From contig NZ_MBES01000052.1 of NCBI RefSeq assembly GCF_001954195.1, positions 62,001 through 126,000 of the forward strand: DNA of 64,000 nucleotides, given 5' to 3'. Positions within the stretch are counted from its first letter, which is position 1, and the number at the start of each line of letters is the position of its first letter. The notes under the pieces are model-generated. The model worked only from the letters and a program-made list of their open reading frames with translations. It did no database searches and was not told the origin of the DNA. The stretch is from Mycobacterium sp. IS-1264 (GTDB lineage Bacteria; Actinomycetota; Actinomycetes; Mycobacteriales; Mycobacteriaceae). Shown here in pieces: positions 34,158 to 43,397 of this stretch. The position numbers and the translations under genes are program-made.

Positions 34158-34958
34158 ATGGGACGCGGGTTGCAGGGTGTGATCTTGCGGGGTTTGGGTG
34201 CCCGCGACCACGCCGCAACGGTAATCGAAACCGTCCGCATCGCACCGCATTTCGTGCGGGTGCGGATGGAGTCGCCGACGCTCTTCGAGGACGCGAAGGC
34301 CGAACCCGCGGCCTGGTTGCGGTTCTGGTTTCCCGACCCCGACGGGTCGAACACCGAGTTCCAGCGCGCCTACACGATCTCCGAGGCGGACGTCGCCGCG
34401 GGCCGGTTCGCGGTCGACGTCGTGCTGCACGAACCGGCCGGACCGGCGTCGTTGTGGGCGAGATCCGTGGAACCTGGCACGACAATCGCAGTCATGTGCT
34501 TGATGGGCTCGTCGCGCTTCGCTGTTCCCGACGAGCCCCCCGCCGGCTACCTACTGATCGGTGACTCGGCATCGATCCCCGGGATGAATGGGATCGTCGA
34601 AGCCGTCCCCGACGATGTACCGATCGAGATGTACCTCGAGCGGCACGACGACAACGACGGGCTGATCCCGCTGGCGAAACACCCTCGGCTGCAAGTGCAT
34701 TGGGTCGCACGCCGCGACGAGAGGTCATTGGCCGAGGCGATCGAGGGCCGCGAATGGACGGGCTGGTACGTGTGGGCGACGCCCGAGGCCGCGACCCTCA
34801 AGCACGTCCGACGCAGGCTGCGTGACGAGTTCGGCCTGCGCAAGTCCCAGATACACGCCCAGGCCTACTGGAACGCCGGGCGGGCGATGGGCACCCGTCG
34901 TGGAGACAAGACGGACGCCGGCATCGCCGGCGGACCCCCAACGGCGGACCCGCGCTGA
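34158..34958 (+). CDS. Siderophore-interacting FAD protein (ferric-siderophore reductase)
   Basis: Probably reduces ferric siderophore in the cytoplasm to release Fe2+. The 266-residue protein matches the SIP family: an FAD-binding barrel with RAYTIS (residues 70-75), then the NAD(P)H-like domain with [13 protein letters not shown] and the C-terminal [10 protein letters not shown] typical of ViuB-like proteins (compare Rv2895c and the N-terminal part of IrtA). GAGAGGA precedes the ATG at good spacing. The IdeR-like box upstream supports the iron role. In M. tuberculosis the mbt-2 and irtAB iron genes occupy this place. Confidence 0.9.
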   Translation: MGRGLQGVILRGLGARDHAATVIETVRIAPHFVRVRMESPTLFEDAKAEPAAWLRFWFPDPDGSNTEFQRAYTISEADVAAGRFAVDVVLHEPAGPASLWARSVEPGTTIAVMCLMGSSRFAVPDEPPAGYLLIGDSASIPGMNGIVEAVPDDVPIEMYLERHDDNDGLIPLAKHPRLQVHWVARRDERSLAEAIEGREWTGWYVWATPEAATLKHVRRRLRDEFGLRKSQIHAQAYWNAGRAMGTRRGDKTDAGIAGGPPTADPR

Positions 34959-35044
34959 CCGGAGCGACCCTCGGCCGCCGCCCTTGCCGTATGCCTTACA
35001 GTTGAGCCGTCCATCGACGGTCTCGGTACGGAGGCGTGCTGCCC

Positions 35045-36121
35045 ATGAGTGCTGTGGTGTCCATTCCGCGGTATCCCGGCGACGTCACGCCCGAGTGGCT
35101 GTCGGCCGTGCTTCGCGAACGCCACCCAACCGTCGAGGTGTCGCACGTGGACGTGGTTGCGATCGGCACCGGCCAGACCGGCGCGACCTACCGGGTAACG
35201 GCCCGCTACGCGACGGATCCGCGTGATCTGCCGCAGACCTACGTGATCAAGCTGCCGGCCCAGGACGACACCGTGCGCGACCGGGTCGTCATCGGTTATC
35301 GCAGCGAGTGCGCGTTCTACTCGTCCGTGGCCGATCGGGTGCAGGTGCCGACGCCGCGGTGCTTCTACTGCGAGATCACCGAGGATGCAATGGATTTCGC
35401 CCTGCTGCTGGCCGATCAAGCGCCGGCGGTTCAGGGCGATCAGCTCGCCGGCTGCGGTGAAGCCGAAGCGCGCCTCGCGGCAAACGCTTTGGCCGGCCTG
35501 CACGCGCCCAGCTGGTGCGACCCGGCCTGGCTGGATTTTCCGGGCATCGCGTTTGGCCGCCCGGACGAGGCCGGCGCCCGCGGCATGGGCGAGGTGGCGC
35601 GGATGAGCGCCGACATCACCATCGAGAAGCTGGGCGATCGAATGAGCGCGGAAGACCGCGAAACATTCCGCACCGCAATGGGTTTGGTGGAACCGTGGCT
35701 GCTGGCCGAGTATGACCGGTTTGCCCTGCTGCACGGGGACTATCGCCTGGACAACATGCTGTTCGATCCGGACCGAACGCGGGTCAGCGTGGTCGACTGG
35801 CAGACGCTCGGCGTGGGCCTGCCGGCCAGGGATCTCGCCTACTTCACCGCGACGAGCCTGAATTCGCGACTGCGCGCCAGCATCGAGGAGGAGCTCGTCG
35901 CCGACTATCACCGGGCGTTGACGGGTGGCGGGGTCACCGACTACGACCGCGAAACATGTTGGCGTGACTACCGGCTCGGTGTACTGCAGGCGCCGCTGAT
36001 CTCGGCGCTGGGGTTCGCGTTCGCGGCCGCCACCGAGCGCGGCGACGACATGGTGCTGGCCATGCTCAGCCGCGGCTGCCAAGCGATCCGCGACCTGGGG
36101 ACGCTGGAATTGCTGCGCTGA
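35045..36121 (+). CDS. Aminoglycoside-phosphotransferase-fold kinase of unknown substrate
   Basis: A 358-residue protein of the APH/choline-kinase-like fold. The nucleotide-binding lysine is in TYVIKLPA, the catalytic loop is LLHGDYRLDNMLF and the metal Asp is in VVDWQTLG. Such genes are frequent beside acyl-CoA dehydrogenase and SDR genes in actinobacteria; phosphorylation of a lipid or hydroxylated substrate rather than drug resistance is likely. I chose the ATG at 35045, with GGAGG 10 bases upstream, over the GTG at 35036. It is convergent with the SDR gene, 16 bases away. Confidence 0.85.
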   Translation: MSAVVSIPRYPGDVTPEWLSAVLRERHPTVEVSHVDVVAIGTGQTGATYRVTARYATDPRDLPQTYVIKLPAQDDTVRDRVVIGYRSECAFYSSVADRVQVPTPRCFYCEITEDAMDFALLLADQAPAVQGDQLAGCGEAEARLAANALAGLHAPSWCDPAWLDFPGIAFGRPDEAGARGMGEVARMSADITIEKLGDRMSAEDRETFRTAMGLVEPWLLAEYDRFALLHGDYRLDNMLFDPDRTRVSVVDWQTLGVGLPARDLAYFTATSLNSRLRASIEEELVADYHRALTGGGVTDYDRETCWRDYRLGVLQAPLISALGFAFAAATERGDDMVLAMLSRGCQAIRDLGTLELLR

Positions 36122-36137
36122 TCTGAGCGCGGCGCAA

Positions 36138-36959
36138 TCAGTACTGCGTGGAGCCCTGGTCTACCCGGATCTGCGCCGCGGTGACCTTCCGCGATTCGTC
36201 GCTGGCCAGCCAGCACACGGCGTCGGCGATCTCTTCCGGCTCGGCCACCCAGTCGGGCAGAAACGGGGTGAGGACGTGGGTCAGCTGTGGATTGGTTTCC
36301 ATGGCTTTGCCTATCGCCTCCACCATTTCGATGGATCCCATCGGGGTGTTCACCGGACCCGGATGAACGCTGTTGACCCGGATCGAGTGTTTGCCCAACT
36401 CGGCGGCGAAGGCGCGGGCCAGACCGGTGACGGCGTGCTTGCTGGCGGTGTAGTGCACCATGAACGGCTGCATTTTCGCCCCGGCCGCCGAACTGATCAA
36501 GATGATCGAGCCACCGCGGCCCCCGTCGATGATCTTGTCCGCGCCGGCCATCACGGTGTTCCAGGTGCCCAGCACGTTGACGTCCATCACGTCGCGAAAG
36601 GATTCCGGCGTGATGTCGTTCCAGGCCTGCGGGGCCGCGATCCCCGCGTTGGCCACGATGATGTCCAGGCGCCCCAGTGCGGCGACCCCGTCGTCGACCG
36701 CCTTGCGCAGTCCGTCGAAATCGCGAGTGTCAACGACCGACGTCACAATGCGGCGACCCGTTTCTTCAACGAGCCGAGCCGTTTCGGAGAGGTCCTCCTC
36801 GGTCGCGGGCGGATAGGGAACGCAGGACGGGAGCTTGCCGGCGATGTCGACGGCGATGATGTCGGCCCCCTCCTCGGCCATCCGAATGGCGTGCGCCCGC
36901 CCCTGCCCGCGCGCCGCTCCGGTGATGAACGCGACCTTGCCTTCGAGTCTGCCGGTCAT
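36138..36959 (-). CDS. Mycofactocin-coupled SDR family oxidoreductase
   Basis: A 273-residue short-chain dehydrogenase. NAD motif TGAARGQG, then NAG, catalytic Ser in LISSAAGA and Tyr/Lys in YTASKH. The insertion after the second strand (YPPATEEDLSETARLVE) is the mark of the mycofactocin-associated SDR family, whose members hold NAD tightly and pass electrons to the peptide-derived cofactor mycofactocin. It should oxidise an alcohol of the degraded substrate. Its ATG overlaps the stop of the acyl-CoA dehydrogenase gene (ATGA). Confidence 0.88.
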   Translation of the reverse strand: MTGRLEGKVAFITGAARGQGRAHAIRMAEEGADIIAVDIAGKLPSCVPYPPATEEDLSETARLVEETGRRIVTSVVDTRDFDGLRKAVDDGVAALGRLDIIVANAGIAAPQAWNDITPESFRDVMDVNVLGTWNTVMAGADKIIDGGRGGSIILISSAAGAKMQPFMVHYTASKHAVTGLARAFAAELGKHSIRVNSVHPGPVNTPMGSIEMVEAIGKAMETNPQLTHVLTPFLPDWVAEPEEIADAVCWLASDESRKVTAAQIRVDQGSTQY

Positions 36960-38137
36960 CGCTGCGCCGCCTTGACAAGATTGGACCCGATGATCAGACG
37001 CTGAATCTCGCTGGTGCCCTCATAGAGCCGCAGCAGTCGCACGTCGCGGTAGATCCTTTCGACGGGCACGCCGTGCATGTAGCCGCTGCCGCCATGGATC
37101 TGTACCGCGAGATCCGCTACCTTGCCGGCCATTTCGGTGCAGAACAGCTTCGCCGCCGACGGCGCGACCCGGCGGTCCCCGTTGGTGACCCATAGCCGGG
37201 CCGCGTCGCGGACCAGCGCCCGACCGGCCAGCACCCCGGTCTGCTGGTCGGCGATCATCGCCTGCACCAACTGGAAGTTTCCGATCGGCGTCCCGCCCTG
37301 CGTCGCGGTGGCGGCGTAGGACACCGACTCGTCGAGAGCGCGTTGCGCGGCTCCCACCGCGAGCGCGGCGATGTGCACCCGGCCGCGCGCCAGAGAGGTC
37401 ATCGCCGCCCGATAGCCGATGTCTTCGCTGCCGCCGATCAGCGCGTCCGTGCCCAGCCGCACGTCGTCGAAGCTGACATCCGCGGTCCACGCGCCTTCTT
37501 GGCCCATCTTGGCGTCCTTGGTGCCGACCTCGACGCCCGCGGCGTCCGCGGGAACCAGAAAGACGGCGATCCCCGGACCTTGGTCGTCGGCCGGGCGGGT
37601 CCGCGCGAACACCACGAACAGGTCGGCGACGGGCGCGTTGGTGATAAAGCGCTTCTGCCCGGAGATCACCCAATCGCTCCCGTCGCGGACCGCTTTGCTT
37701 CGCAGGCCCGCTGGGTTGGATCCGGCGCCGGGCTCGGTCAGCGCGAAGGAGGCGACGACGTCGCCCGACGCCATTGGCTCGAGCCAGCGCTTCTTCTGTT
37801 CGTCGGTGCCGAAGCCGACGAGAACCTGTCCGGCGATGCCGTTGTTGGTGCCGAACATCGACCGCAGCGCCAGCGAGGTGTAGCCCAATTCCATTGCCAG
37901 CTCGACATCTTGCACAAGATCGAGCCCAAGGCCGCCCCACTGCTGAGGAATCGCGTATCCGAACAAACCCATCGTCTTGGCCTGTTCGCGCAGATCATCG
38001 GGCACCCGGTCGTCGGTCAGGATCTCCTGCTCGCGCGGGATCACCGCGGTGCGGACGAAGTGACGGGTCGCCTCAAGGATCGCCTGGAAATCTTCGTCCG
38101 AGACTTCGCGGTCTTCGTGGACTCCCGCGACGGTCAT
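36956..38137 (-). CDS. Acyl-CoA dehydrogenase
   Basis: FAD enzyme that introduces an alpha-beta double bond in an acyl-CoA. The 393 residues (start ATG 38137, GGAG upstream) are full length. FAD/substrate motifs ASFALTEPGAGSNP and FITNAPVADLF are present, and the catalytic Glu is in LRLYEGTSEIQRL near the C-terminus. An upstream start at 38236 would run through the operator-like region and was rejected. It is the first gene of a two-gene operon with the mycofactocin-type SDR. Confidence 0.93.
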   Translation of the reverse strand: MTVAGVHEDREVSDEDFQAILEATRHFVRTAVIPREQEILTDDRVPDDLREQAKTMGLFGYAIPQQWGGLGLDLVQDVELAMELGYTSLALRSMFGTNNGIAGQVLVGFGTDEQKKRWLEPMASGDVVASFALTEPGAGSNPAGLRSKAVRDGSDWVISGQKRFITNAPVADLFVVFARTRPADDQGPGIAVFLVPADAAGVEVGTKDAKMGQEGAWTADVSFDDVRLGTDALIGGSEDIGYRAAMTSLARGRVHIAALAVGAAQRALDESVSYAATATQGGTPIGNFQLVQAMIADQQTGVLAGRALVRDAARLWVTNGDRRVAPSAAKLFCTEMAGKVADLAVQIHGGSGYMHGVPVERIYRDVRLLRLYEGTSEIQRLIIGSNLVKAAQR

Positions 38138-38184
38138 GCGCAGACGCTCCTTTTCCTCGAATGGGTACCCCAGATCCCAGGACA

Positions 38185-38229
38185 GGATCCTATATGAAAT
38201 ATGATATTCGGATCGCAGGGGTCCCCCTG
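38185..38229. promoter_or_regulatory. Divergent promoter/operator region with AT-rich core and G/C palindrome
   Basis: Between divergent starts (38137 and 38265) lies an AT-rich core at 38191-38209, flanked by GGATCC and GGATC, with an ATATG repeat. It contains TATGAT on the + strand and TATCAT on the minus strand, possible -10 boxes for both directions. Next to it CAGGGGTCCCCCTG (38216-38229) has 6-base arms around TC. The GntR gene at 42641 is the natural candidate regulator. Roles are inferred. Confidence 0.45.
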
Positions 38230-38264
38230 GGAGCAAGAACGCGATTAAGGATGAGTGGTCTTCA

Positions 38265-39005
38265 GTGTCGTTGCTCAGCGGTCAGGCCGCGGTGGTCACG
38301 GGTGGTGCACAGGGTCTCGGTTTCGCTATCGCGGAGCGATTCGTCGCCGAAGGCGCGCGCGTCGTGCTCGGAGACGTGAATCTCGAGGCGACCGAAACTG
38401 CCGCCAAGCAGCTGGGCGGTCATGACGTTGCCCTGGCGGTCCGGTGCGATGTGACTCAAGCGGCCGATGTCGAGAGCCTCATCCAGACCGCGGTCGAGCG
38501 CTTCGGCGGCCTGGACATCATGGTCAACAACGCCGGGATCACCCGCGACGCGACGATGCGCAAGATGACCGAGGAACAATTCGATCAGGTCATCGACGTG
38601 CACCTGAAAGGGACCTGGAACGGCATCCGTCTGGCGGCGGCCATCATGCGGGAAAACAAGCGCGGCGCGATCATCAACATGTCGTCGGTGTCCGGCAAGG
38701 TCGGCATGATCGGCCAGACCAACTACTCCGCGGCCAAGGCCGGGATCGTCGGGATGACCAAGGCCGCCGCCAAGGAACTCGCCTATCTGGGAGTCCGGGT
38801 GAACGTCATCGCCCCCGGCTTGATTCGCTCGGCCATGACGGAGGCCATGCCGCAACGCATTTGGGATCAGAAGGAGGCCGAGGTTCCGATGGGCCGGGCG
38901 GGGGAGCCCAGCGAGGTCGCCAGCGTCGCGTTGTTCCTGGCCTCCGACCTGTCCTCGTATATGACCGGCACCGTCATGGAAGTCACCGGCGGCCGGCACA
39001 TCTGA
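38265..39005 (+). CDS. SDR family dehydrogenase, FabG-like
   Basis: A 246-residue classical [11 protein letters not shown] cofactor loop, NNAGITRD, catalytic Ser in NMSSVSGK and YSAAKAG, C-terminus TGGRHI. The sequence is close to 3-oxoacyl-ACP reductases. Beside a thiolase and acyl-CoA dehydrogenase a role as 3-hydroxyacyl-CoA dehydrogenase is more likely. GTG start without a strong ribosome-binding site. First gene of a + strand operon of five. Confidence 0.9.
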   Translation: MSLLSGQAAVVTGGAQGLGFAIAERFVAEGARVVLGDVNLEATETAAKQLGGHDVALAVRCDVTQAADVESLIQTAVERFGGLDIMVNNAGITRDATMRKMTEEQFDQVIDVHLKGTWNGIRLAAAIMRENKRGAIINMSSVSGKVGMIGQTNYSAAKAGIVGMTKAAAKELAYLGVRVNVIAPGLIRSAMTEAMPQRIWDQKEAEVPMGRAGEPSEVASVALFLASDLSSYMTGTVMEVTGGRHI

Positions 39006-39026
39006 GCTTGCCGCGAAAGGATAACC

Positions 39027-40244
39027 ATGCGTGAAGCGGTTATTTGTGAGCCGGTACGGACACCGATCGGCCGCTACGGCGGAATGTTCAAGTCGCAGAC
39101 CGCGGTCGACCTCGGTGTCGCCGCGCTGAAAGGACTACTCGAACGAACCGGACTTGCGCCGGAGGCCGTGCACGACGTCATCCTCGGGCACTGCTATCCG
39201 AGCAGCGAGGCGCCCGCGATCGGGCGAGTGGTGGCATTGGATTCCGGTCTGCCCGTGACGGTTCCGGGCATGCAGGTCGATCGCCGCTGCGGGTCCGGTC
39301 TGCAGGCGGTGATTCAGGCGTGCCTGCAGGTGGCCAACGGCGACCACGACCTCGTCATCGCCGGCGGATGCGAAAGCATGAGCAATGTCGCGTTCTATTC
39401 CACCGACATGCGGTGGGGTGGCGCGCGCGGGGGTGTCCGGGTGCACGACGGGCTGGCCCGGGGACGCACCACGGCCGGCGGCCGGCACCATCCGGTTCCG
39501 GGCGGCATGCTGGAAACGGCTGAGAACCTGCGTCGCCAGTACGGCATTTCGCGCCGGGAGCAAGACGAGCTCGCGGTGCGCTCACACCAGCGTGCCGTGG
39601 CGGCGCAAAAGAACGGCGTATTCGCGGAGGAGATCATTCCTGTCGAGGTCCGCAGTCGGCACGGCGAGGAAATCATCGACACCGATGAGCATCCACGCGC
39701 CGACACATCGGTCGAGTCGCTGAGCAAGCTCAAACCCGTTCTGCTGGCCGAAGATCCGGATGCGACGGTCACCGCCGGCAATTCCAGCGGACAGAACGAT
39801 GCGGCTTCCATGTGCGTGGTGACCACGCGCGAGAAGGCCGCAGAATATGGGCTGAGGCCGTTGGTCCGCATGGTGTCGTGGGGGCTGGCGGGCGTGGCGC
39901 CGAACGTCATGGGCATCGGCCCGGTGCCCGCGACCGAGGTTGCGCTCGGCAAGGCGGGCCTGCAACTGTCCGACATCGACGTCATCGAACTCAACGAAGC
40001 CTTTGCCGCACAAGCGCTTGCGGTGATGCGCGAATGGAATTTCGGCTCGGCCGACCACGACCGAACCAATGTGCACGGGTCGGGCATCTCACTGGGTCAC
40101 CCGGTCGGCGCCACCGGCGGCAGGATGTTGGCGTCCCTGGCGCGCGAACTGCATCGCCGGGAGGCGCGCTACGGGTTAGAGACCATGTGCATCGGCGGCG
40201 GCCAGGGGCTTGCCGCGGTCTTCGAACGGGTCGCTTCGACGTGA
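39027..40244 (+). CDS. Acetyl-CoA acyltransferase (thiolase)
   Basis: Cleaves 3-ketoacyl-CoA with CoA in the last step of beta-oxidation. The 405-residue protein has nucleophile Cys88 in DRRCGSGL, the catalytic His in SLGHPVGATG and the third active-site Cys in TMCIGGGQG. GAAAGGA precedes the ATG. Its stop overlaps the GTG start of the CoA-transferase (GTGA), so the two are coupled. Confidence 0.94.
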   Translation: MREAVICEPVRTPIGRYGGMFKSQTAVDLGVAALKGLLERTGLAPEAVHDVILGHCYPSSEAPAIGRVVALDSGLPVTVPGMQVDRRCGSGLQAVIQACLQVANGDHDLVIAGGCESMSNVAFYSTDMRWGGARGGVRVHDGLARGRTTAGGRHHPVPGGMLETAENLRRQYGISRREQDELAVRSHQRAVAAQKNGVFAEEIIPVEVRSRHGEEIIDTDEHPRADTSVESLSKLKPVLLAEDPDATVTAGNSSGQNDAASMCVVTTREKAAEYGLRPLVRMVSWGLAGVAPNVMGIGPVPATEVALGKAGLQLSDIDVIELNEAFAAQALAVMREWNFGSADHDRTNVHGSGISLGHPVGATGGRMLASLARELHRREARYGLETMCIGGGQGLAAVFERVAST

Positions 40245-41446
40245 GCGAGTTGCCGCTGAGCGGCCTGACCGTGGTGGAGGTGTCGAGCTTCGTCGCCGCA
40301 CCGCTGTGCGGCATGACGCTGGGTCAGCTCGGCGCCCAGGTGATCCGAATCGACCCGATCGGCGGCGCCTCCGACGTCCAGCGGTGGCCGCTGGCGGCGG
40401 ACGGCACGTCGATCTACTGGACCGGATTGAACAAGGGGAAACGTTCGGCCACCATCGATCTGCGCTCGGCAGAAGGTCAAGAACTCGTCCAGCGGCTGAT
40501 CGTCGAGGGCGACGGCATCGTCGTCACCAACGCCGCGGGTCTGTCCTGGCTGAGCCATGATCAGTTGTTCGCCAAGCGTTCCGACGTGATCCACGTGCAG
40601 CTCGTTGGGCGTGGCGACGGTTCCACCGGGGTGGACTACACCGTGAACGCCGGTCTCGGATTCCCGCTCGTGACCGGACCGGCCGATCATGCCGGTCCGA
40701 TCAATCATGTGCTGCCCGCCTGGGATGTGTGCTGCGGCCTGTACGCCGCGCTGGCCGTGGTCACGGCCGTCCGGCGCCGCGAGCAATCCGGGAGGGGTGC
40801 GCGCATCAGCCTGGCGCTCGAGGACGTCGCGCTGGCCACCGCGGGAAATCTGGGCCTGCTGACCGAGCCGCAGGTCAACGGGACCCAACGCCAGCGATTG
40901 GGCAACGCCATCTACGGCCAATACGGCCAGGACTTCACCAGTCGCGACGGTGTGGCATTCATGGTTGTCACGTTGACCGGCAGGCACTTTCGCGACCTGG
41001 TCGATGCGACGGGCACCAGCGCCGCGGTGTCGGCGCTCGCCGGGGCACTCGGTGTGGACTTCGCCGCCGAAGGGGACCGCTATCGGTACCGTGATGCTCT
41101 CTCCGGCCTGTTCTCCACCTGGTTCGCCGAGCACACGGCCGACGAAGTCACCGCGGCATTGTCGAACACCACCGTCCTGTTCGAGCGATATCGCACCTTC
41201 GCGGAGGCCGCGGAACACCCCAAAGTGACCGCAAACCCGCTCTTCTCACGGCTGCATCAACCCGGTGTCGGAGACTATTTCGCGCCGGGCCTGCCGATCT
41301 CGTTCGACGGCACCCATCCCGCCAGCGCTCCGGCACCCACCCTGGGGCAAGACACCGCCGATCTGCTCGCGCAGTGCCTGGGATTGATCCCGGCCGACAT
41401 CGAGCGCTTGATAAGCACCAACACGATAGGGAACGACAGCCCATGA
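40241..41446 (+). CDS. Family III CoA-transferase (CaiB/BaiF type)
   Basis: Moves CoA between carboxylic acids. The 401-residue product has the family start GLTVVEVSSFVAAPLCGMTL, the Asp in LPAWDVCCGLYAAL at the catalytic Asp position and ALEDVALATAGN further on. Start GTG 40241 overlaps the thiolase stop; a longer frame inside the thiolase was rejected. It may activate the pathway substrate by using a product thioester, in parallel with the ligases of the neighbouring cluster. Confidence 0.9.
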   Translation: MSELPLSGLTVVEVSSFVAAPLCGMTLGQLGAQVIRIDPIGGASDVQRWPLAADGTSIYWTGLNKGKRSATIDLRSAEGQELVQRLIVEGDGIVVTNAAGLSWLSHDQLFAKRSDVIHVQLVGRGDGSTGVDYTVNAGLGFPLVTGPADHAGPINHVLPAWDVCCGLYAALAVVTAVRRREQSGRGARISLALEDVALATAGNLGLLTEPQVNGTQRQRLGNAIYGQYGQDFTSRDGVAFMVVTLTGRHFRDLVDATGTSAAVSALAGALGVDFAAEGDRYRYRDALSGLFSTWFAEHTADEVTAALSNTTVLFERYRTFAEAAEHPKVTANPLFSRLHQPGVGDYFAPGLPISFDGTHPASAPAPTLGQDTADLLAQCLGLIPADIERLISTNTIGNDSP

Positions 41447-42636
41447 CCAGACTCGCGCAGACGCTCGGCCTGACCGAATTTCAGACCGAAATCATTTCCA
41501 CCGTACGACAATTCGTCGACAAGGAAGTCATTCCCAACGCGCCGGAACTCGAGCGCGCCGACACCTACCCCCAGGACATCGTCGACCAGATGCGCGAGAT
41601 GGGTCTGTTCGGACTGATGATTCCGCAGGAGTACGGCGGCCTGGGGGAGTCGCTGCTCACGTACGCCCTCTGCGTCGAGGAGCTGGCACGCGGGTGGATG
41701 AGCGTGTCGGGGGTGCTCAACACCCACTTCATCGTGGCGTACATGCTGCGTCAGCATGGCACCGACGAGCAGAAGCAGCGGTTCCTGCCCCGCATGGCGA
41801 TCGGCGAATCCCGCGGCGCGTTCTCGATGTCCGAGCCCGAGCTGGGCTCCGACGTCGCCGCGATCCGCACCCGGGCCAAGCGGAATTCCGACGGCGCCTA
41901 CAGCATCGACGGACAGAAGATGTGGCTGACCAATGGCGCGACGTCGACGCTCGTGGCGGTGCTGGTGCGCACCGACGAAGGTTCGGACAAGCCACACCGC
42001 AACCTGACCGCGTTTCTTGTCGAGAAACCCGTCGGTTTCGGTGAAGTCGTGCCGGGCCTGACGATTCCCGGCAAGATCGACAAACTCGGCTACAAGGGCA
42101 TCGAAACCACCGAGCTCATCTTCGACGGGTACCGGGCGAGCGCCGACGACATCCTCGGTGGCACACTGGGGCAGGGATTCTTCCAGATGATGGACGGCAT
42201 CGAGGTCGGCCGGGTCAACGTGTCGGCACGAGCCTGCGGCATCGGAATCCGCGCCTTCGAACTCGCCGTGCGTTACGCGCAGCAACGCCACACCTTCGGC
42301 AAGCCGATCGCCGAGCACCAGGCCATCGCGTTCCAGCTGGCCGAGATGGCGACCAAAGTCGAAGCCGCACACCTCATGATGGTCAACGCGGCGCGGCTGA
42401 AGGACTCGGGAGAACGCAACGACGTCGCCGCCGGCATGGCCAAATACCTTGCCAGCGAATACTGTTCGGAGGTCACGCAGCAGAGCTTCCGGATTCACGG
42501 CGGCTACGGCTATTCCAAGGAATACGAGATCGAGCGGCTGATGCGCGATGCGCCGTTCCTGCTCATCGGCGAAGGAACCAGCGAGATCCAGAAGTCCATC
42601 ATCAGCAAGCGATTGCTCGCCGAGTATCGGGTGTGA
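41443..42636 (+). CDS. Acyl-CoA dehydrogenase
   Basis: A 397-residue FAD dehydrogenase with AFSMSEPELGSDVAAI, WLTNGATSTLVAV, VSARACGIGIRAFE and the catalytic Glu in LLIGEGTSEIQKS. The ATG at 41443 overlaps the CoA-transferase stop (ATGA). Together with the SDR and thiolase it gives most of a beta-oxidation cycle. No enoyl-CoA hydratase is in this operon, so one of the crotonases further right would have to supply it. Confidence 0.93.
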   Translation: MTRLAQTLGLTEFQTEIISTVRQFVDKEVIPNAPELERADTYPQDIVDQMREMGLFGLMIPQEYGGLGESLLTYALCVEELARGWMSVSGVLNTHFIVAYMLRQHGTDEQKQRFLPRMAIGESRGAFSMSEPELGSDVAAIRTRAKRNSDGAYSIDGQKMWLTNGATSTLVAVLVRTDEGSDKPHRNLTAFLVEKPVGFGEVVPGLTIPGKIDKLGYKGIETTELIFDGYRASADDILGGTLGQGFFQMMDGIEVGRVNVSARACGIGIRAFELAVRYAQQRHTFGKPIAEHQAIAFQLAEMATKVEAAHLMMVNAARLKDSGERNDVAAGMAKYLASEYCSEVTQQSFRIHGGYGYSKEYEIERLMRDAPFLLIGEGTSEIQKSIISKRLLAEYRV

Positions 42637-42640
42637 GGCG

Positions 42641-43330
42641 ATGAGCGTTCCGGATTTCGCCGCGCGGCCTCAGCTTTCCGAGGACGTCGCGCGATTCGTC
42701 CGCACCCGGATATTCGACGGCACCTACGCCGCGGGATCCTACGTTCGGCTAGACCAGCTTGCCGCGGAACTGGGGATCAGTGTCACCCCGGTGCGTGAGG
42801 CGCTGTTCGCCCTGCGCGCCGAGGGCCTCATCGCCCAGCAGCCGCGCCGGGGATTCGTGGTGTTGCCCGTGACCGGGCGCGATGTCGCCGACGTCGCCAA
42901 CGTGCAGGCTCACGTCGGCGGCGAGCTGGCCGCACGCGCCGCGATCAACATCACCGACGACCAGTTGCGCGAACTCAAGGAGATCCAAGCGCAGCTCGAA
43001 GACGCCTATGCCGGCGACGACCATGAGCGAACCGTTCGTCTCAACCACGAATTCCATCGGGCCATCAACGTTGCCGCGGATTCACCCAAGCTCGCCCAGC
43101 TGATGTTGCAGATCACCCGCTACGCCCCGGAATCGGTGTTCCCCAACATCAAAGGGTGGCCGGAACAGTCGATGAAGGACCATCGCCGGATCCTGTCCGC
43201 GCTGAAAAAGCGCGACGACAAACTCGCGCGGGCCGCGATGTCAGAACACCTTGCCGCCGGCGCCGTTCCGCTGATCGACCACCTCACCGCCCATGGGGTT
43301 GTCGTGGAGGTAAACGGTTCACGGGACTAG
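42641..43330 (+). CDS. GntR family (FCD) transcriptional regulator
   Basis: A 229-residue regulator with an N-terminal winged helix (LDQLAAELGISVTPVREALFALRAEGLI) and a C-terminal FCD ligand-binding domain with metal-type residues in RLNHEFHRAINVAAD and KDHRRILSAL. It starts 4 bases after the dehydrogenase stop, so it is the last gene of the operon it probably controls. The likely effector is an acid or acyl-CoA; the likely operator is in 38185-38229. Confidence 0.92.
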   Translation: MSVPDFAARPQLSEDVARFVRTRIFDGTYAAGSYVRLDQLAAELGISVTPVREALFALRAEGLIAQQPRRGFVVLPVTGRDVADVANVQAHVGGELAARAAINITDDQLRELKEIQAQLEDAYAGDDHERTVRLNHEFHRAINVAADSPKLAQLMLQITRYAPESVFPNIKGWPEQSMKDHRRILSALKKRDDKLARAAMSEHLAAGAVPLIDHLTAHGVVVEVNGSRD

Positions 43331-43397
43331 CTGTTGTTGTGCGAGCGCGGCGGGGCTTACCCTGCCATTGGGGTGGGCAACGGTACGGAGATGAGAA

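Noticed and set aside
35045..36121. Aminoglycoside resistance gene
   Set aside because: Only the kinase fold is shared; the neighbourhood is lipid catabolism and the sequence is not close to known resistance enzymes.
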